Below, piece by piece: positions 25,820 to 32,917 of a stretch of DNA of 64,000 bases. The position numbers and the translations under genes were made by a program. How positions within the stretch are numbered: position 1 is the stretch's first letter; each line of letters starts with the position of its first letter. The stretch lies in NCBI RefSeq assembly GCF_014701095.1, contig NZ_AP023439.1, positions 7,118,001 to 7,182,000 of the forward strand. The letters run 5' to 3'. The notes under the pieces were generated by a model. It was not told the DNA's origin. It saw only the letters and a list, made by a program, of their open reading frames with translations, and searched no databases. This DNA comes from Streptomyces tuirus (lineage in GTDB: Bacteria; Actinomycetota; Actinomycetes; Streptomycetales; Streptomycetaceae).

Positions 25820-26728
25820 ATGAGCTCACAGACGATCACCGCGGACATCGCGGGCACCTGGAAACTCGGCGACCTGCCCGTCCACCGCCTCGGTTTCGGC
25901 GCGATGCGGCTGACGGGCAGCGCCGCCTTCCACCACGGCACACCGAGCGACCGCGACCGGTCGATCGCCGTCCTGCGCAGGGCGATCGACCTGGGCGTCA
26001 ACCACATCGACACGGCGGCCTTCTACTTCTCGTCGCTGCGCTCCGCCAACGAGCTGATCAACAGCGCCCTCGCGCCCTACTCCGACGACCTGGTCATCGT
26101 CACCAAGGTGGGCCCGTACCGCGCCTACGACGGGGAGTGGGGCACCTCGGCCCGCCCCGAGGACCTGCGCGGCCACGTCGAGGAAAACCTGCGCCAGCTC
26201 GGCCGCGACCACCTGGACGTCGTCAACCTGCGCCGGATGCCGGCGTACGACTCCATCGCCGAGCACTTCGGCGCCCTCGCGGAGCTGCGCGAACAGGGCC
26301 TGATCCGCCACCTCGGCATCTCCAACGTCACACTCCGCCATCTCGCCGAGGCCCGGGCCATCGCCCCCGTGGTCTGCGTCCAGAACCGGTACGCCCTCGA
26401 CCGCCCCGACCCCGGCAGTGACGAACTGCTGCGCGTCTGCGGCGAGCAGGGCATCGCCTTTGTGCCGTTCTACGCCGTCGCGGGCGACGCAGGTGAGCAG
26501 GGCGCCACCACGGCCCACGACGAGGACGTCCGCGCCGTGGCCCGGGCCCACGGCGCGAGCCCGGCCCAGATCCGCATCGCCTGGACCCTGCACCAAGGTC
26601 CCCACGTCCTCGCCATTCCCGGCACCGGCAACCCCGACCACCTTGCGGAGAACGTGGCGGCGGGCGCGATCCGCCTCACGGACGAGGAACTGAGCCGGCT
26701 CGGCCGGGCGGACCACCAGGCCGGTTGA
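25820..26728 (+). CDS. aldo/keto reductase
   Basis: 302-residue aldo/keto reductase with a TIM-barrel fold and NADPH dependence typical of the family. Motifs are FGAMRLTGSAAF at the N-terminus, GVNHIDTAAFYFSS (catalytic Asp and Tyr), VTKVGPYR (catalytic Lys) and LGISNVTLRHL. The usual catalytic His position reads VVNLRRMPAYDS, so the typical LxxHxP is altered to LRRMP. ATG 25820 is the family-like start. No clear operon partner. Confidence 0.88.
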   Translation: MSSQTITADIAGTWKLGDLPVHRLGFGAMRLTGSAAFHHGTPSDRDRSIAVLRRAIDLGVNHIDTAAFYFSSLRSANELINSALAPYSDDLVIVTKVGPYRAYDGEWGTSARPEDLRGHVEENLRQLGRDHLDVVNLRRMPAYDSIAEHFGALAELREQGLIRHLGISNVTLRHLAEARAIAPVVCVQNRYALDRPDPGSDELLRVCGEQGIAFVPFYAVAGDAGEQGATTAHDEDVRAVARAHGASPAQIRIAWTLHQGPHVLAIPGTGNPDHLAENVAAGAIRLTDEELSRLGRADHQAG

Positions 26729-26734
26729 CGGGCG

Positions 26735-27193
26735 CTACACGGCCCAGACACCCTCCCGCATGAGATGCCTGCCGGGCAGTTCCCGCACGTCGCACCACGC
26801 CTGCACCGCGCGCGGCCGCACCTGGAAGAACGCGTACGACGCGTGGTCCTCGCGCGGATCCCAGCCGGTCTTCACCCGGAACGCCTCGGCCGCCGCCGAG
26901 GGAACCTCCCGCATCGGGTGGGTCCGCACCTCACCGTCGACGAGCACGACGTCCCGGGTGTCCCCGAGGGCCAGCCGGGCCCGCCCGCCGTCGCGCAGAT
27001 TGCGGCCGGTGGGATTGGTCAGCCGGGTGCACAGCCACACGGCCTCGTCGTGCCAGATGAACCACAGCGGGACCAGACACGGCCCCCCTTCGGCGTCCGT
27101 CGTCGCGACCCAGATGTCGATCTCCCGCTCCAGCCGGCCGAGCAGGTCCGCCTTGCGCTGCTCGGGGGTGCGGGGCGGATCGGTGATCTTCAT
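26735..27193 (-). CDS. pyridoxamine 5'-phosphate oxidase-fold flavoprotein
   Basis: 152-residue split-barrel flavin-binding protein of the PNPOx-like/F420 oxidoreductase superfamily. Visible strands include DIWVATTDAEGGPCLVPLWF, EAVWLCTRLTNPTGRNLR and ARLALGDTRDVVLVDGEVR. The C-terminus YAFFQVRPRAVQAWCDVREL is typical. It may use FMN or F420. It converges on the aldo/keto reductase with 6 bases between stops. Specific reaction unknown. Confidence 0.85.
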   Translation of the reverse strand: MKITDPPRTPEQRKADLLGRLEREIDIWVATTDAEGGPCLVPLWFIWHDEAVWLCTRLTNPTGRNLRDGGRARLALGDTRDVVLVDGEVRTHPMREVPSAAAEAFRVKTGWDPREDHASYAFFQVRPRAVQAWCDVRELPGRHLMREGVWAV

Positions 27194-27236
27194 GGAGGGG
27201 ACGCTAGCGGCCGGAGAGGCGTGGCCGCCTCGGGCC

Positions 27237-27265
27237 GCGGTCCTAAGCCCTCGGCCTAGGACCGC
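27237..27265. promoter_or_regulatory. inverted repeat upstream of PNPOx-like gene
   Basis: GCGGTCCTA (27237-27245) and TAGGACCGC (27257-27265) form a perfect 9-base inverted repeat with an 11-base spacer, 44 bases before the minus-strand ATG at 27193. A plausible operator; a hairpin role is also possible. Confidence 0.4.
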
Positions 27266-27438
27266 AGGTACTGCGCCGTGTCTCCGAACGACCGGTCCGC
27301 CGACTCGTTCTCCGTCAGGCGAAGCGAGTGTACGTACCAGTAGTTACAGCCGTGGACCCGGAAGTCGGCCAAGCAGTTGTCATCCCCCGAGTTTTACGTA
27401 TAACCTCTCCGGTCAACCGCCCGCTCCGAGAGGCTCCG

Positions 27439-27831
27439 ATGCGACGTGTCGCCCTGGTCACCCTCGTCGTCGACGACTACGACGAGGCGATCCGCTTCTA
27501 CACCGACGCCCTCGGGTTCCGGCTCGCCGAGGACGCGCCCCGGCCCGACGGATCCCGCTGGGTCGTCGTCGAGCCGGGCACCCCGGGCGCCGGTATCGGG
27601 CTGCTGCCGGCCCGCGCCAAGGGCCAGGCCCAGGCCGCCCGGGTCGGGGACCAGACGGGCGGCCGCGTCGGCTTCTTCCTGCACACCGACGACTTCGCCC
27701 GGGATCACGCCCGGATGACCGCCGCGGGCGTGACCTTCCTGGAGGATCCGCGGCACGAGCCGTACGGCACCGTCGCCGTCTTCCGGGACCTGTACGGCAA
27801 CCGCTGGGACCTGCTCCAGCCCGCCGGCTGA
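27439..27831 (+). CDS. VOC (glyoxalase/bleomycin-resistance) family protein
   Basis: 130-residue single VOC-fold protein: RRVALVTLVVDDYDEAIRFY at the N-terminus, DGSRWVVVEPG, GGRVGFFLHTDDF and the C-terminal YGTVAVFRDLYGNRWDLLQP. It resembles small glyoxalase-like dioxygenase-fold proteins. A TATAAC -10-like hexamer lies at 27399-27404. Adenosine deaminase follows 45 bases downstream on the same strand, suggesting cotranscription. Reaction unknown. Confidence 0.88.
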   Translation: MRRVALVTLVVDDYDEAIRFYTDALGFRLAEDAPRPDGSRWVVVEPGTPGAGIGLLPARAKGQAQAARVGDQTGGRVGFFLHTDDFARDHARMTAAGVTFLEDPRHEPYGTVAVFRDLYGNRWDLLQPAG

Positions 27832-27876
27832 CCCCTCCCCACCGCTTCGAACCACCCGCCCGAGGAAAGACCCGCC

Positions 27877-28956
27877 ATGACTGCTACGCGCGTAGACGCC
27901 GATCTGATCCGCCGCCTCCCCAAGGCCGTGCTGCACGACCATCTCGACGGCGGCCTGCGCCCCGCCACCGTGGTGGAGCTGGCGGAGGCGGTCGGCCACA
28001 CCCTGCCCAGCACCGACCCGGACGAGCTGGCCGCCTGGTACTACGAGGCCGCCAACTCCGGCGACCTGGTGCGCTACATAGCCACCTTCGAGCACACCCT
28101 CGCCGTGATGCAGACCCGCGAGGGCCTGCTGCGCACGGCCGAGGAGTATGTGCTCGACCTGGCCGCCGACGGTGTCGTGTACGGCGAGGTGCGCTACGCC
28201 CCGGAGCTGAACACCAACGGCGAGCTGACCATGGCCGAGGTCGTGGAGACCGTCCAGGAGGGCCTCGCGGCGGGCATGGCGAAGGCCGCCGCCGCGGGCA
28301 CGCCCGTGCGGGTCGGCACCCTGCTGTGCGGGATGCGGATGTTCGACCGGGTGCGCGAGGCGGCCGACCTGGCCGTGGCGTTCCGCGACGCCGGGGTCGT
28401 CGGCTTCGACATCGCCGGTGCCGAGGACGGCTTCCCGCCCGCCGACCACCTCGCGGCCTTCGAGCACCTGCGCCGCGAGAACGTACCCTTCACCATCCAC
28501 GCCGGAGAGGCGCACGGCCTGCCCAGCATCCACCAGGCCCTCCAGGTGTGCGGCGCCCAGCGCATCGGTCACGGCGTGCGGATCACCGACGACATCCCGG
28601 ACCTCGCGGGGGGCAAGCTCGGCCGGCTCGCCGGCTGGGTGCGCGACCGGCGCATCGCACTGGAGATGTGCCCGACGTCCAACCTCCAGACGGGCGCCGC
28701 CACCTCCATCGCGGAGCACCCGATCACCGCGCTCAAGGACCTCGGCTTCCGCGTCACCCTCAACACCGACAACCGGCTGGTCTCGGGCACGACGATGACC
28801 CGCGAGATGTCCCTGCTGGTGGAGCAGGCCGGCTGGAGCGTCGAGGACCTGCGCACGGTCACCGTGAACGCCCTGAAGAGCGCGTTCATCCCGTTCGACG
28901 AGCGCAACGCCCTCATCCGTGACGTGGTGCTGCCCGGTTACGCCGCCGCGCTCTGA
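27877..28956 (+). CDS. add: adenosine deaminase
   Basis: 359-residue adenosine deaminase, converting adenosine and deoxyadenosine to inosine forms in purine salvage. Zinc and catalytic motifs are HDHLDG at 20-25, TIHAGEAHG (metal His and catalytic Glu), QRIGHGVR, CPTSN and NTDNR, where the last metal aspartate sits in the Streptomyces form TDN instead of TDD. Length and motif order match the actinobacterial enzyme. The 3' end overlaps the convergent DinB gene by 19 bases. Streptomyces encode several add copies. Confidence 0.93.
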   Translation: MTATRVDADLIRRLPKAVLHDHLDGGLRPATVVELAEAVGHTLPSTDPDELAAWYYEAANSGDLVRYIATFEHTLAVMQTREGLLRTAEEYVLDLAADGVVYGEVRYAPELNTNGELTMAEVVETVQEGLAAGMAKAAAAGTPVRVGTLLCGMRMFDRVREAADLAVAFRDAGVVGFDIAGAEDGFPPADHLAAFEHLRRENVPFTIHAGEAHGLPSIHQALQVCGAQRIGHGVRITDDIPDLAGGKLGRLAGWVRDRRIALEMCPTSNLQTGAATSIAEHPITALKDLGFRVTLNTDNRLVSGTTMTREMSLLVEQAGWSVEDLRTVTVNALKSAFIPFDERNALIRDVVLPGYAAAL

Positions 28957-29453
28957 AGCAGCCCCCGCAGGTAGGCGGCCTGTCCGACGTGCTGGAGATC
29001 GTCGGACAGGACGCTGACCAGCCGGACACCCAGGATGACCGGCGGGTCCCAGCGTTCGTCGACGACCCGCTCCAGATCCTTGGCGGTCAGGCCCCGCAGG
29101 GCGTCCAGGCTCTGGTCGTGCACGGCGTCGTAGTAGCCGGTCAGCAACTCGCCCGAGTCGACCCGGACCTTGGCGACCTGGGCGGGGCTGTGGCCGTAAC
29201 CCGTGTCCCTGCGCGGCAGGCCGAGACCGAAGCGCTTCTCCCACCCCTGGGACAGCCACACCTGCTCATGGCCGAAGGCGTCGGCCATGTGGTCGTCCTG
29301 GACGCGGGTGAGGTGCCAGATCAGCCAGGCGATCGAGTTGGTGTCGGGGGAGGGGCGGGCGTTCAGCTCGTCGGGCCCGAGGCCCTCGACCGCGGCGTGG
29401 ACTTCTTCGCGGATGCGGCTGAAGCCGTCGATGAGGATGTCCTTCGCATGCAT
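28938..29453 (-). CDS. DinB / mycothiol-transferase family protein (DUF664-like)
   Basis: 171-residue four-helix-bundle protein of the DinB superfamily, close to the mycothiol S-transferase/DUF664 type: NSIAWLIWHLTRVQDDHM carries the first metal histidine, WEKRFGLGLP follows, and SDDLQHVGQAAYLRGLL holds the C-terminal histidine. These enzymes conjugate mycothiol to electrophiles. ATG 29453 (MHAKDILIDGFSRI) is preferred over an upstream in-frame ATG at 29471. It overlaps the adenosine deaminase gene tail to tail. Confidence 0.87.
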   Translation of the reverse strand: MHAKDILIDGFSRIREEVHAAVEGLGPDELNARPSPDTNSIAWLIWHLTRVQDDHMADAFGHEQVWLSQGWEKRFGLGLPRRDTGYGHSPAQVAKVRVDSGELLTGYYDAVHDQSLDALRGLTAKDLERVVDERWDPPVILGVRLVSVLSDDLQHVGQAAYLRGLLQSAAA

Positions 29454-29480
29454 AGGACCACCATCACCCATCGCCGGGGA

Positions 29481-29600
29481 TCACGCGTCGGGAATCCGGC
29501 TCCCGTGGAAGCCCAGCCGCACCCGCCCCGGGAGCTGGATCCGGGCCACCGGCCCCCCGGTGACCTGGGCCGCGAGGATCACCAGGTCCGGCGCCCCTGA
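29481..29600 (-). pseudogene. C-terminal remnant resembling a carotenoid oxygenase
   Basis: An open stretch of about 40 codons without a start reads PDLVILAAQVTGGPVARIQL followed by PGRVRLGFHGSRIPDA and a TGA. This matches by eye the last strands of carotenoid/stilbene cleavage oxygenases, which typically end PVA-x-v-x-LP-x-RVP-x-GFHG-x-w-x-pD. The rest of the gene is absent, replaced by the LysR gene's repeat-rich 3' end. Probably debris of an old deletion. No other gene lies between 29454 and 29628. Confidence 0.4.
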
Positions 29601-29628
29601 CCGGCTCGAATGGGTGCGGCGGGTCGGG

Positions 29629-30645
29629 TCAGGAGGGGTGGACACCCTCCTGGGGTGGGGCGAGAGCCCCTGTGTCCAGCTCCCGGGGTGGGGCGAGAGC
29701 CCCTGTGTCCAGCTCCTGGGGTGGTGCCAGAGCCCCTGTGCCCAGCTCCTGGGGTGGTGTCAGGTCCCCTGTGTCCAGCAGGCCCATCAGCGCCCGGGCC
29801 GCCGGACTGGTCGCCTGCTCGGGCGGCAGCAGCGCCACCGTCTCGTACACGGCGTCTCCCGCACCCTTCACCGGCAGGGCCGTCAGCGAGGCGCGCTTGT
29901 GCCGGAAGTGACGGGGCACCACGGCGATGCCGAGATCCTCGTCCACGAGGTCGAGGAGGCTGTGCACGTCATTCACCTCCAGGGCGACGCTCCGGCGCAC
30001 GCCCGCCGCCGCGAACGCCGCGTCGGTGGTGCGCCGCGGCCCCCAGTCCGGGTGGAAGTCGACGAAGACCTCACCGCCGAGATCCTCCGGCGTCACCGCG
30101 ACACCGGCCGCCGCGAGCCGGTGGCTCGGATGGCACAGCACGGTCATCGGCTCGCTGGTCAGCGGCACCGCCCGCAGCTGGTCGGTGTCCTCCTGGGCGG
30201 TGCGCACGGCGAACGCCAGATCCAGACGCCCGGCCGCGACCTCCTCCGCCAGAGCCCCCGAGCCCGCCTGGCGCAGACAGATCTCCACGTCCGGGTGGCG
30301 CCGCCGGAACGCCGCCAGCAGCCCCGCCACATGCACCCCGGCGATGCACTGCTCCGACCCGAGCGCGAGCATCCCGCGCAGCACGCCCTGCACCGCCGCC
30401 ACCGCCTCGTGCGCCGAGCGGACCTGCGCGAGGATCCGCTCCGCCTCGCCGAGCAGCGCCCGCCCGGCCGGGGTCAGCGTCACCCGGCGGGTCGTGCGCA
30501 CGAACAGCGGCGTCTGCAGCTCCCGCTCCAGCGCCCGGATGGACGCCGACAGGCCCGACTGGGACACCAGGAGGCGTTCCGCCGCCCGGGTGAAGTGCTG
30601 GTCCTCGGCGACCGCGACGAAGTGCTGCAAGTGGCGCAGTTCCAT
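29629..30645 (-). CDS. LysR-family transcriptional regulator with repeat-expanded tail
   Basis: 338-residue LysR regulator. The N-terminal winged helix (1-60) is canonical: ELRHLQHFVAVAEDQHFTRA, LLVSQSGLSASIRALERELQ and TPLFVRTTRRVTLTPAG. The ligand-binding domain runs to about 290. After it comes a tail of four 11-residue repeats of the form LDTGALAPPQE, encoded by 33-base DNA repeats, which other LysR proteins lack. ATG 30645 is the family start. It is divergent from an aldo/keto reductase gene, its probable target. Confidence 0.9.
   Translation of the reverse strand: MELRHLQHFVAVAEDQHFTRAAERLLVSQSGLSASIRALERELQTPLFVRTTRRVTLTPAGRALLGEAERILAQVRSAHEAVAAVQGVLRGMLALGSEQCIAGVHVAGLLAAFRRRHPDVEICLRQAGSGALAEEVAAGRLDLAFAVRTAQEDTDQLRAVPLTSEPMTVLCHPSHRLAAAGVAVTPEDLGGEVFVDFHPDWGPRRTTDAAFAAAGVRRSVALEVNDVHSLLDLVDEDLGIAVVPRHFRHKRASLTALPVKGAGDAVYETVALLPPEQATSPAARALMGLLDTGDLTPPQELGTGALAPPQELDTGALAPPRELDTGALAPPQEGVHPS
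29647..29778. repeat. 33-base tandem repeat, four units, inside LysR gene
   Basis: Four consecutive 33-base units (29647-29679, 29680-29712, 29713-29745, 29746-29778), each beginning CTCC(T/C)GGGGTGG and ending CCCCTGTGTCCAG or a close variant. The unit length is a multiple of three, so the LysR frame is kept. Divergence is lowest between the two units nearest the 3' end, consistent with recent slippage there. Confidence 0.9.
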
Positions 30646-30665
30646 GACTGAGAAGCGTAGTCGCT

Positions 30666-30681
30666 GAATTCCATCGGATTC
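30666..30681. promoter_or_regulatory. dyad in LysR-aldo/keto reductase intergenic region
   Basis: GAATTCCATCGGATTC (GAAT-N8-ATTC) lies 21 bases before the LysR ATG in the 117-base region shared with the divergent reductase. It is the size and position expected of a LysR recognition site, but the match is short. Confidence 0.35.
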
Positions 30682-30762
30682 TTCTGTTGGACGCATGGAC
30701 GCAGGTCACGCCAGAGTGGACACCGGTTTCATCCCGACCGTGCCAACCCCTCTGGAGTCGCG

Positions 30763-31755
30763 TTGTACACCGCACACCCCGACCGCTACGCGGACATGCC
30801 CTACCGGCGCACCGGACGCAGCGGCCTGAAGCTCCCCGCGCTCTCGCTCGGCCTGTGGCACAACTTCGGCCCGGACCGGCCCGCCGAGACGCAGCGCGCC
30901 GTCCTGCGCCGCGCCTTCGACCTCGGTGTCACCCACTTCGACCTGGCCAACAACTACGGCCCGCCGCCCGGCGCCGCCGAGTCCGCGCTCGGCCAGTTCC
31001 TGAAGACGGACTTCGCGCCGTACCGCGACGAGCTGGTGATCTCCACCAAGGCCGGCTACCTGATGTGGCCCGGACCGTACGGTGAGTGGGGTTCCCGCAA
31101 GTACCTGCTGTCCTCGCTGGACCAGAGCCTGAAGCGGATGGGCCTGGACTACGTCGACATCTTCTACTCGCACCGCCCCGACCCGGAGACGCCGCTCGAG
31201 GAGACGATGGGCGCCCTGCACTCGGCGGTGCAGCAGGGCAAGGCGCTCTACGTCGGCGTCTCGAACTACTCCGCGGAGCAGACCCGCGAGGCCGCCCGCA
31301 TCCTGGGCGAGCTGGGCACCCCGCTCCTCATCCACCAGCCGCGCTACTCGATGCTGGACCGCCGTCCCGAGGACGAGGGCCTGCTCGACGCGCTCGACGA
31401 GCTCCAGGTCGGCTCCATCGTCTACTCCCCGCTGGAGCAGGGCGTACTCTCCGCCCGCTACCTCGACGGCATCCCCGAGGGCTCCCGGGCCGCGAGCGAC
31501 AGCCCCTTCCTCAACTCCGACGCGCTCACCGAGGACCTGGTGGGCCGGCTGCGCGAGCTGAACGACATCGCGAAGTCCCGCGGCCAGACCCTGGCCCAGA
31601 TGGCACTGGCCTGGGTGCTGCGGGGCGGCCGGGTCACCTCGGCGCTGGTCGGCGCGAGCAGCGCACGGCAGATCGAGGACAGCGTCGGCGCGATCCGCAA
31701 CCTGGACTTCGACGCGGACGAGCTGGCCCGTATCGACGCCATCGTCAGGCGGTAG
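30763..31755 (+). CDS. aldo/keto reductase, YghZ/MgrA type
   Basis: 330-residue aldo/keto reductase of the L-glyceraldehyde-3-phosphate (methylglyoxal) reductase type (E. coli YghZ; beta-subunit-like AKR14). Signatures are MPYRRTGRSGLKLPALSLGL, GVTHFDLANNYGPPPGAAE (catalytic Asp/Tyr), ISTKAGYLMWPGPYGEWGS (Lys, with the family-specific insertion) and YVDIFYSHRPD (His). The likely start is TTG 30763, with GGAG 7 bases upstream. Divergent LysR control is likely. It detoxifies methylglyoxal-type aldehydes in relatives. Confidence 0.9.
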   Translation: MYTAHPDRYADMPYRRTGRSGLKLPALSLGLWHNFGPDRPAETQRAVLRRAFDLGVTHFDLANNYGPPPGAAESALGQFLKTDFAPYRDELVISTKAGYLMWPGPYGEWGSRKYLLSSLDQSLKRMGLDYVDIFYSHRPDPETPLEETMGALHSAVQQGKALYVGVSNYSAEQTREAARILGELGTPLLIHQPRYSMLDRRPEDEGLLDALDELQVGSIVYSPLEQGVLSARYLDGIPEGSRAASDSPFLNSDALTEDLVGRLRELNDIAKSRGQTLAQMALAWVLRGGRVTSALVGASSARQIEDSVGAIRNLDFDADELARIDAIVRR

Positions 31756-31796
31756 CACCATCGCGACGCCCGGGGCGCCCGCCCCGGGCCCACGCG

Positions 31797-32084
31797 TCAG
31801 GAACCGATCCGTTCCTCCAGGCGCACGCTCACCGTGTCGCCCTCCTCCTTGCCGATCGCCTTGCGGATGTCGGCCTTGACGGGCAGCTTGTGCGTGCCGT
31901 CCCCCAGGGCCATGAAGGAGCTGCGGAACGGATGGCCGTCGATCGTCCCGCGGACCTTGACCAGGCCGCGGGTGCCGAAGAACTCGACGGACCGGGGCCA
32001 GACCAGATAGGTCCAGCCGCCCTCGGCGGGGCTCTTGCGCAGGACGGCGGTGAACTCCGCGTCCAGTTCTCCCGTGACGGCCAT
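31797..32084 (-). CDS. DUF1905 domain protein
   Basis: 95-residue protein of the DUF1905 family, a small beta-barrel. Motifs are WTYLVWPRSVEFFGTRGLVKV, GHPFRSSFMALGDGTHKLPV and the C-terminal DTVSVRLEERI. ATG 32084 begins the domain. It converges on the aldo/keto reductase gene. Molecular role unknown; some relatives are fused to YdeI/OmpD-type domains. Confidence 0.88.
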   Translation of the reverse strand: MAVTGELDAEFTAVLRKSPAEGGWTYLVWPRSVEFFGTRGLVKVRGTIDGHPFRSSFMALGDGTHKLPVKADIRKAIGKEEGDTVSVRLEERIGS

Positions 32085-32416
32085 GACGTCCTCCGGTGCT
32101 CGGCGGTCCCTTCCTCGTGCAGACTGCCGGACACCGGGGAACTCATCGCGGTGCGCCCTCGTCATGGCGGGCGGTTGCGGAAAAGGGCGATCAGCCTGTG
32201 GGCCCCTGCGCCCCTCGCCGGATTCAGGCCAACTCCGGGGGGTGAATATGCCAGGAGAGTGGCCGGAAAGTCGTGGTGACAGTGATTCAGTAGTGAACAT
32301 ACTGACCTGCGAGAGCGCTTTTCACATCGAGCGACCGCGCCCTCACGCACAGCACGCGAGCCGCAGCAGAAGCGAAGCCGGGCCGGCAGACGGGCAGGGC
32401 AACGGGGGAGGGTCAC
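32085..32416. other. 332-base divergent intergenic region
   Basis: No coding frame with typical composition is visible. It must hold the promoters of the DUF1905 gene (minus) and the TTA-containing gene (plus). On the plus strand GTGACA (32276-32281), 16 bases, CATACT (32298-32303) is a possible promoter, leaving a leader of about 105 bases. Confidence 0.4.
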
Positions 32417-32827
32417 GTGCACGACGAGTTTCTGTGCCACGTCACGGCGTACGGAGTCTGCGACGGCCGCCGTATCGGGGTGCCCCTCGGAACCTACCGG
32501 GCCCCCACCCTCGCCCTCGCCCTGTGGTGGCTGCGCGACCGCGCCTCCTGGATCGCCCAGCGTCTCGATCCCCAGCCCGACGCCGAGCACTTACCGCCGG
32601 GCGCGCTCGTGCCGGTCGCCCACACCGTGCCCGACGTGCCCGGGCTGCTGCGCGCCTGGTGCGCCGATCCCGCCCAGCAGGAGCGGGTCGCCGAGGAGTT
32701 GGCGGCCGGACGGCTGGTACGCATCGCCACCAGTGACGAGACCACCGAGTACGAACTGCTCGCCGAGTCCGTGGACACCCTGCGGATGCAGCGCGCCGCT
32801 CCCTTCGTCGGCATCACCGTCGGCTGA
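32417..32827 (+). CDS. hypothetical protein with TTA codon
   Basis: 136-residue soluble protein with no recognised domain. The sequence starts HDEFLCHVTAYGVCDGRRI and has a tryptophan-rich helix ALALWWLRDRASWIAQRL. Start GTG 32417 has a strong GGGGGAGGG ribosome site. Codon 59 is TTA (32591-32593), a rare Leu codon that makes translation bldA-dependent. It lies 90 bases upstream of the FHA-ABC transporter gene and might be its developmentally timed neighbour. Function unknown. Confidence 0.78.
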   Translation: MHDEFLCHVTAYGVCDGRRIGVPLGTYRAPTLALALWWLRDRASWIAQRLDPQPDAEHLPPGALVPVAHTVPDVPGLLRAWCADPAQQERVAEELAAGRLVRIATSDETTEYELLAESVDTLRMQRAAPFVGITVG

Positions 32828-32904
32828 CCCGCAGGCCGCCCGCCCGTCGGCCGCTGGAGCCGCTCATCGCCCCGCTCGCCCAGGCGCAGAACAGGGCAAA
32901 TCGG

Positions 32905-32917
32905 TAGAATCTTGACC
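32905..32917 (+). promoter_or_regulatory. -10 element for a leaderless transporter transcript
   Basis: TAGAAT at 32905-32910 is a near-consensus -10 hexamer placed exactly 7 bases before the ATG at 32918, and no ribosome-binding site precedes that ATG. This geometry indicates a leaderless mRNA. No good -35 is visible. Confidence 0.55.

Noticed and set aside
27394..29259. Long minus-strand frame across the VOC and adenosine deaminase genes
   Set aside because: Shadow frame; the plus-strand products have clear family motifs and the minus translation has none.
29647..29778. Possible CRISPR-like array
   Set aside because: The 33-base units are directly abutting with no spacers and stay in frame within the LysR gene.
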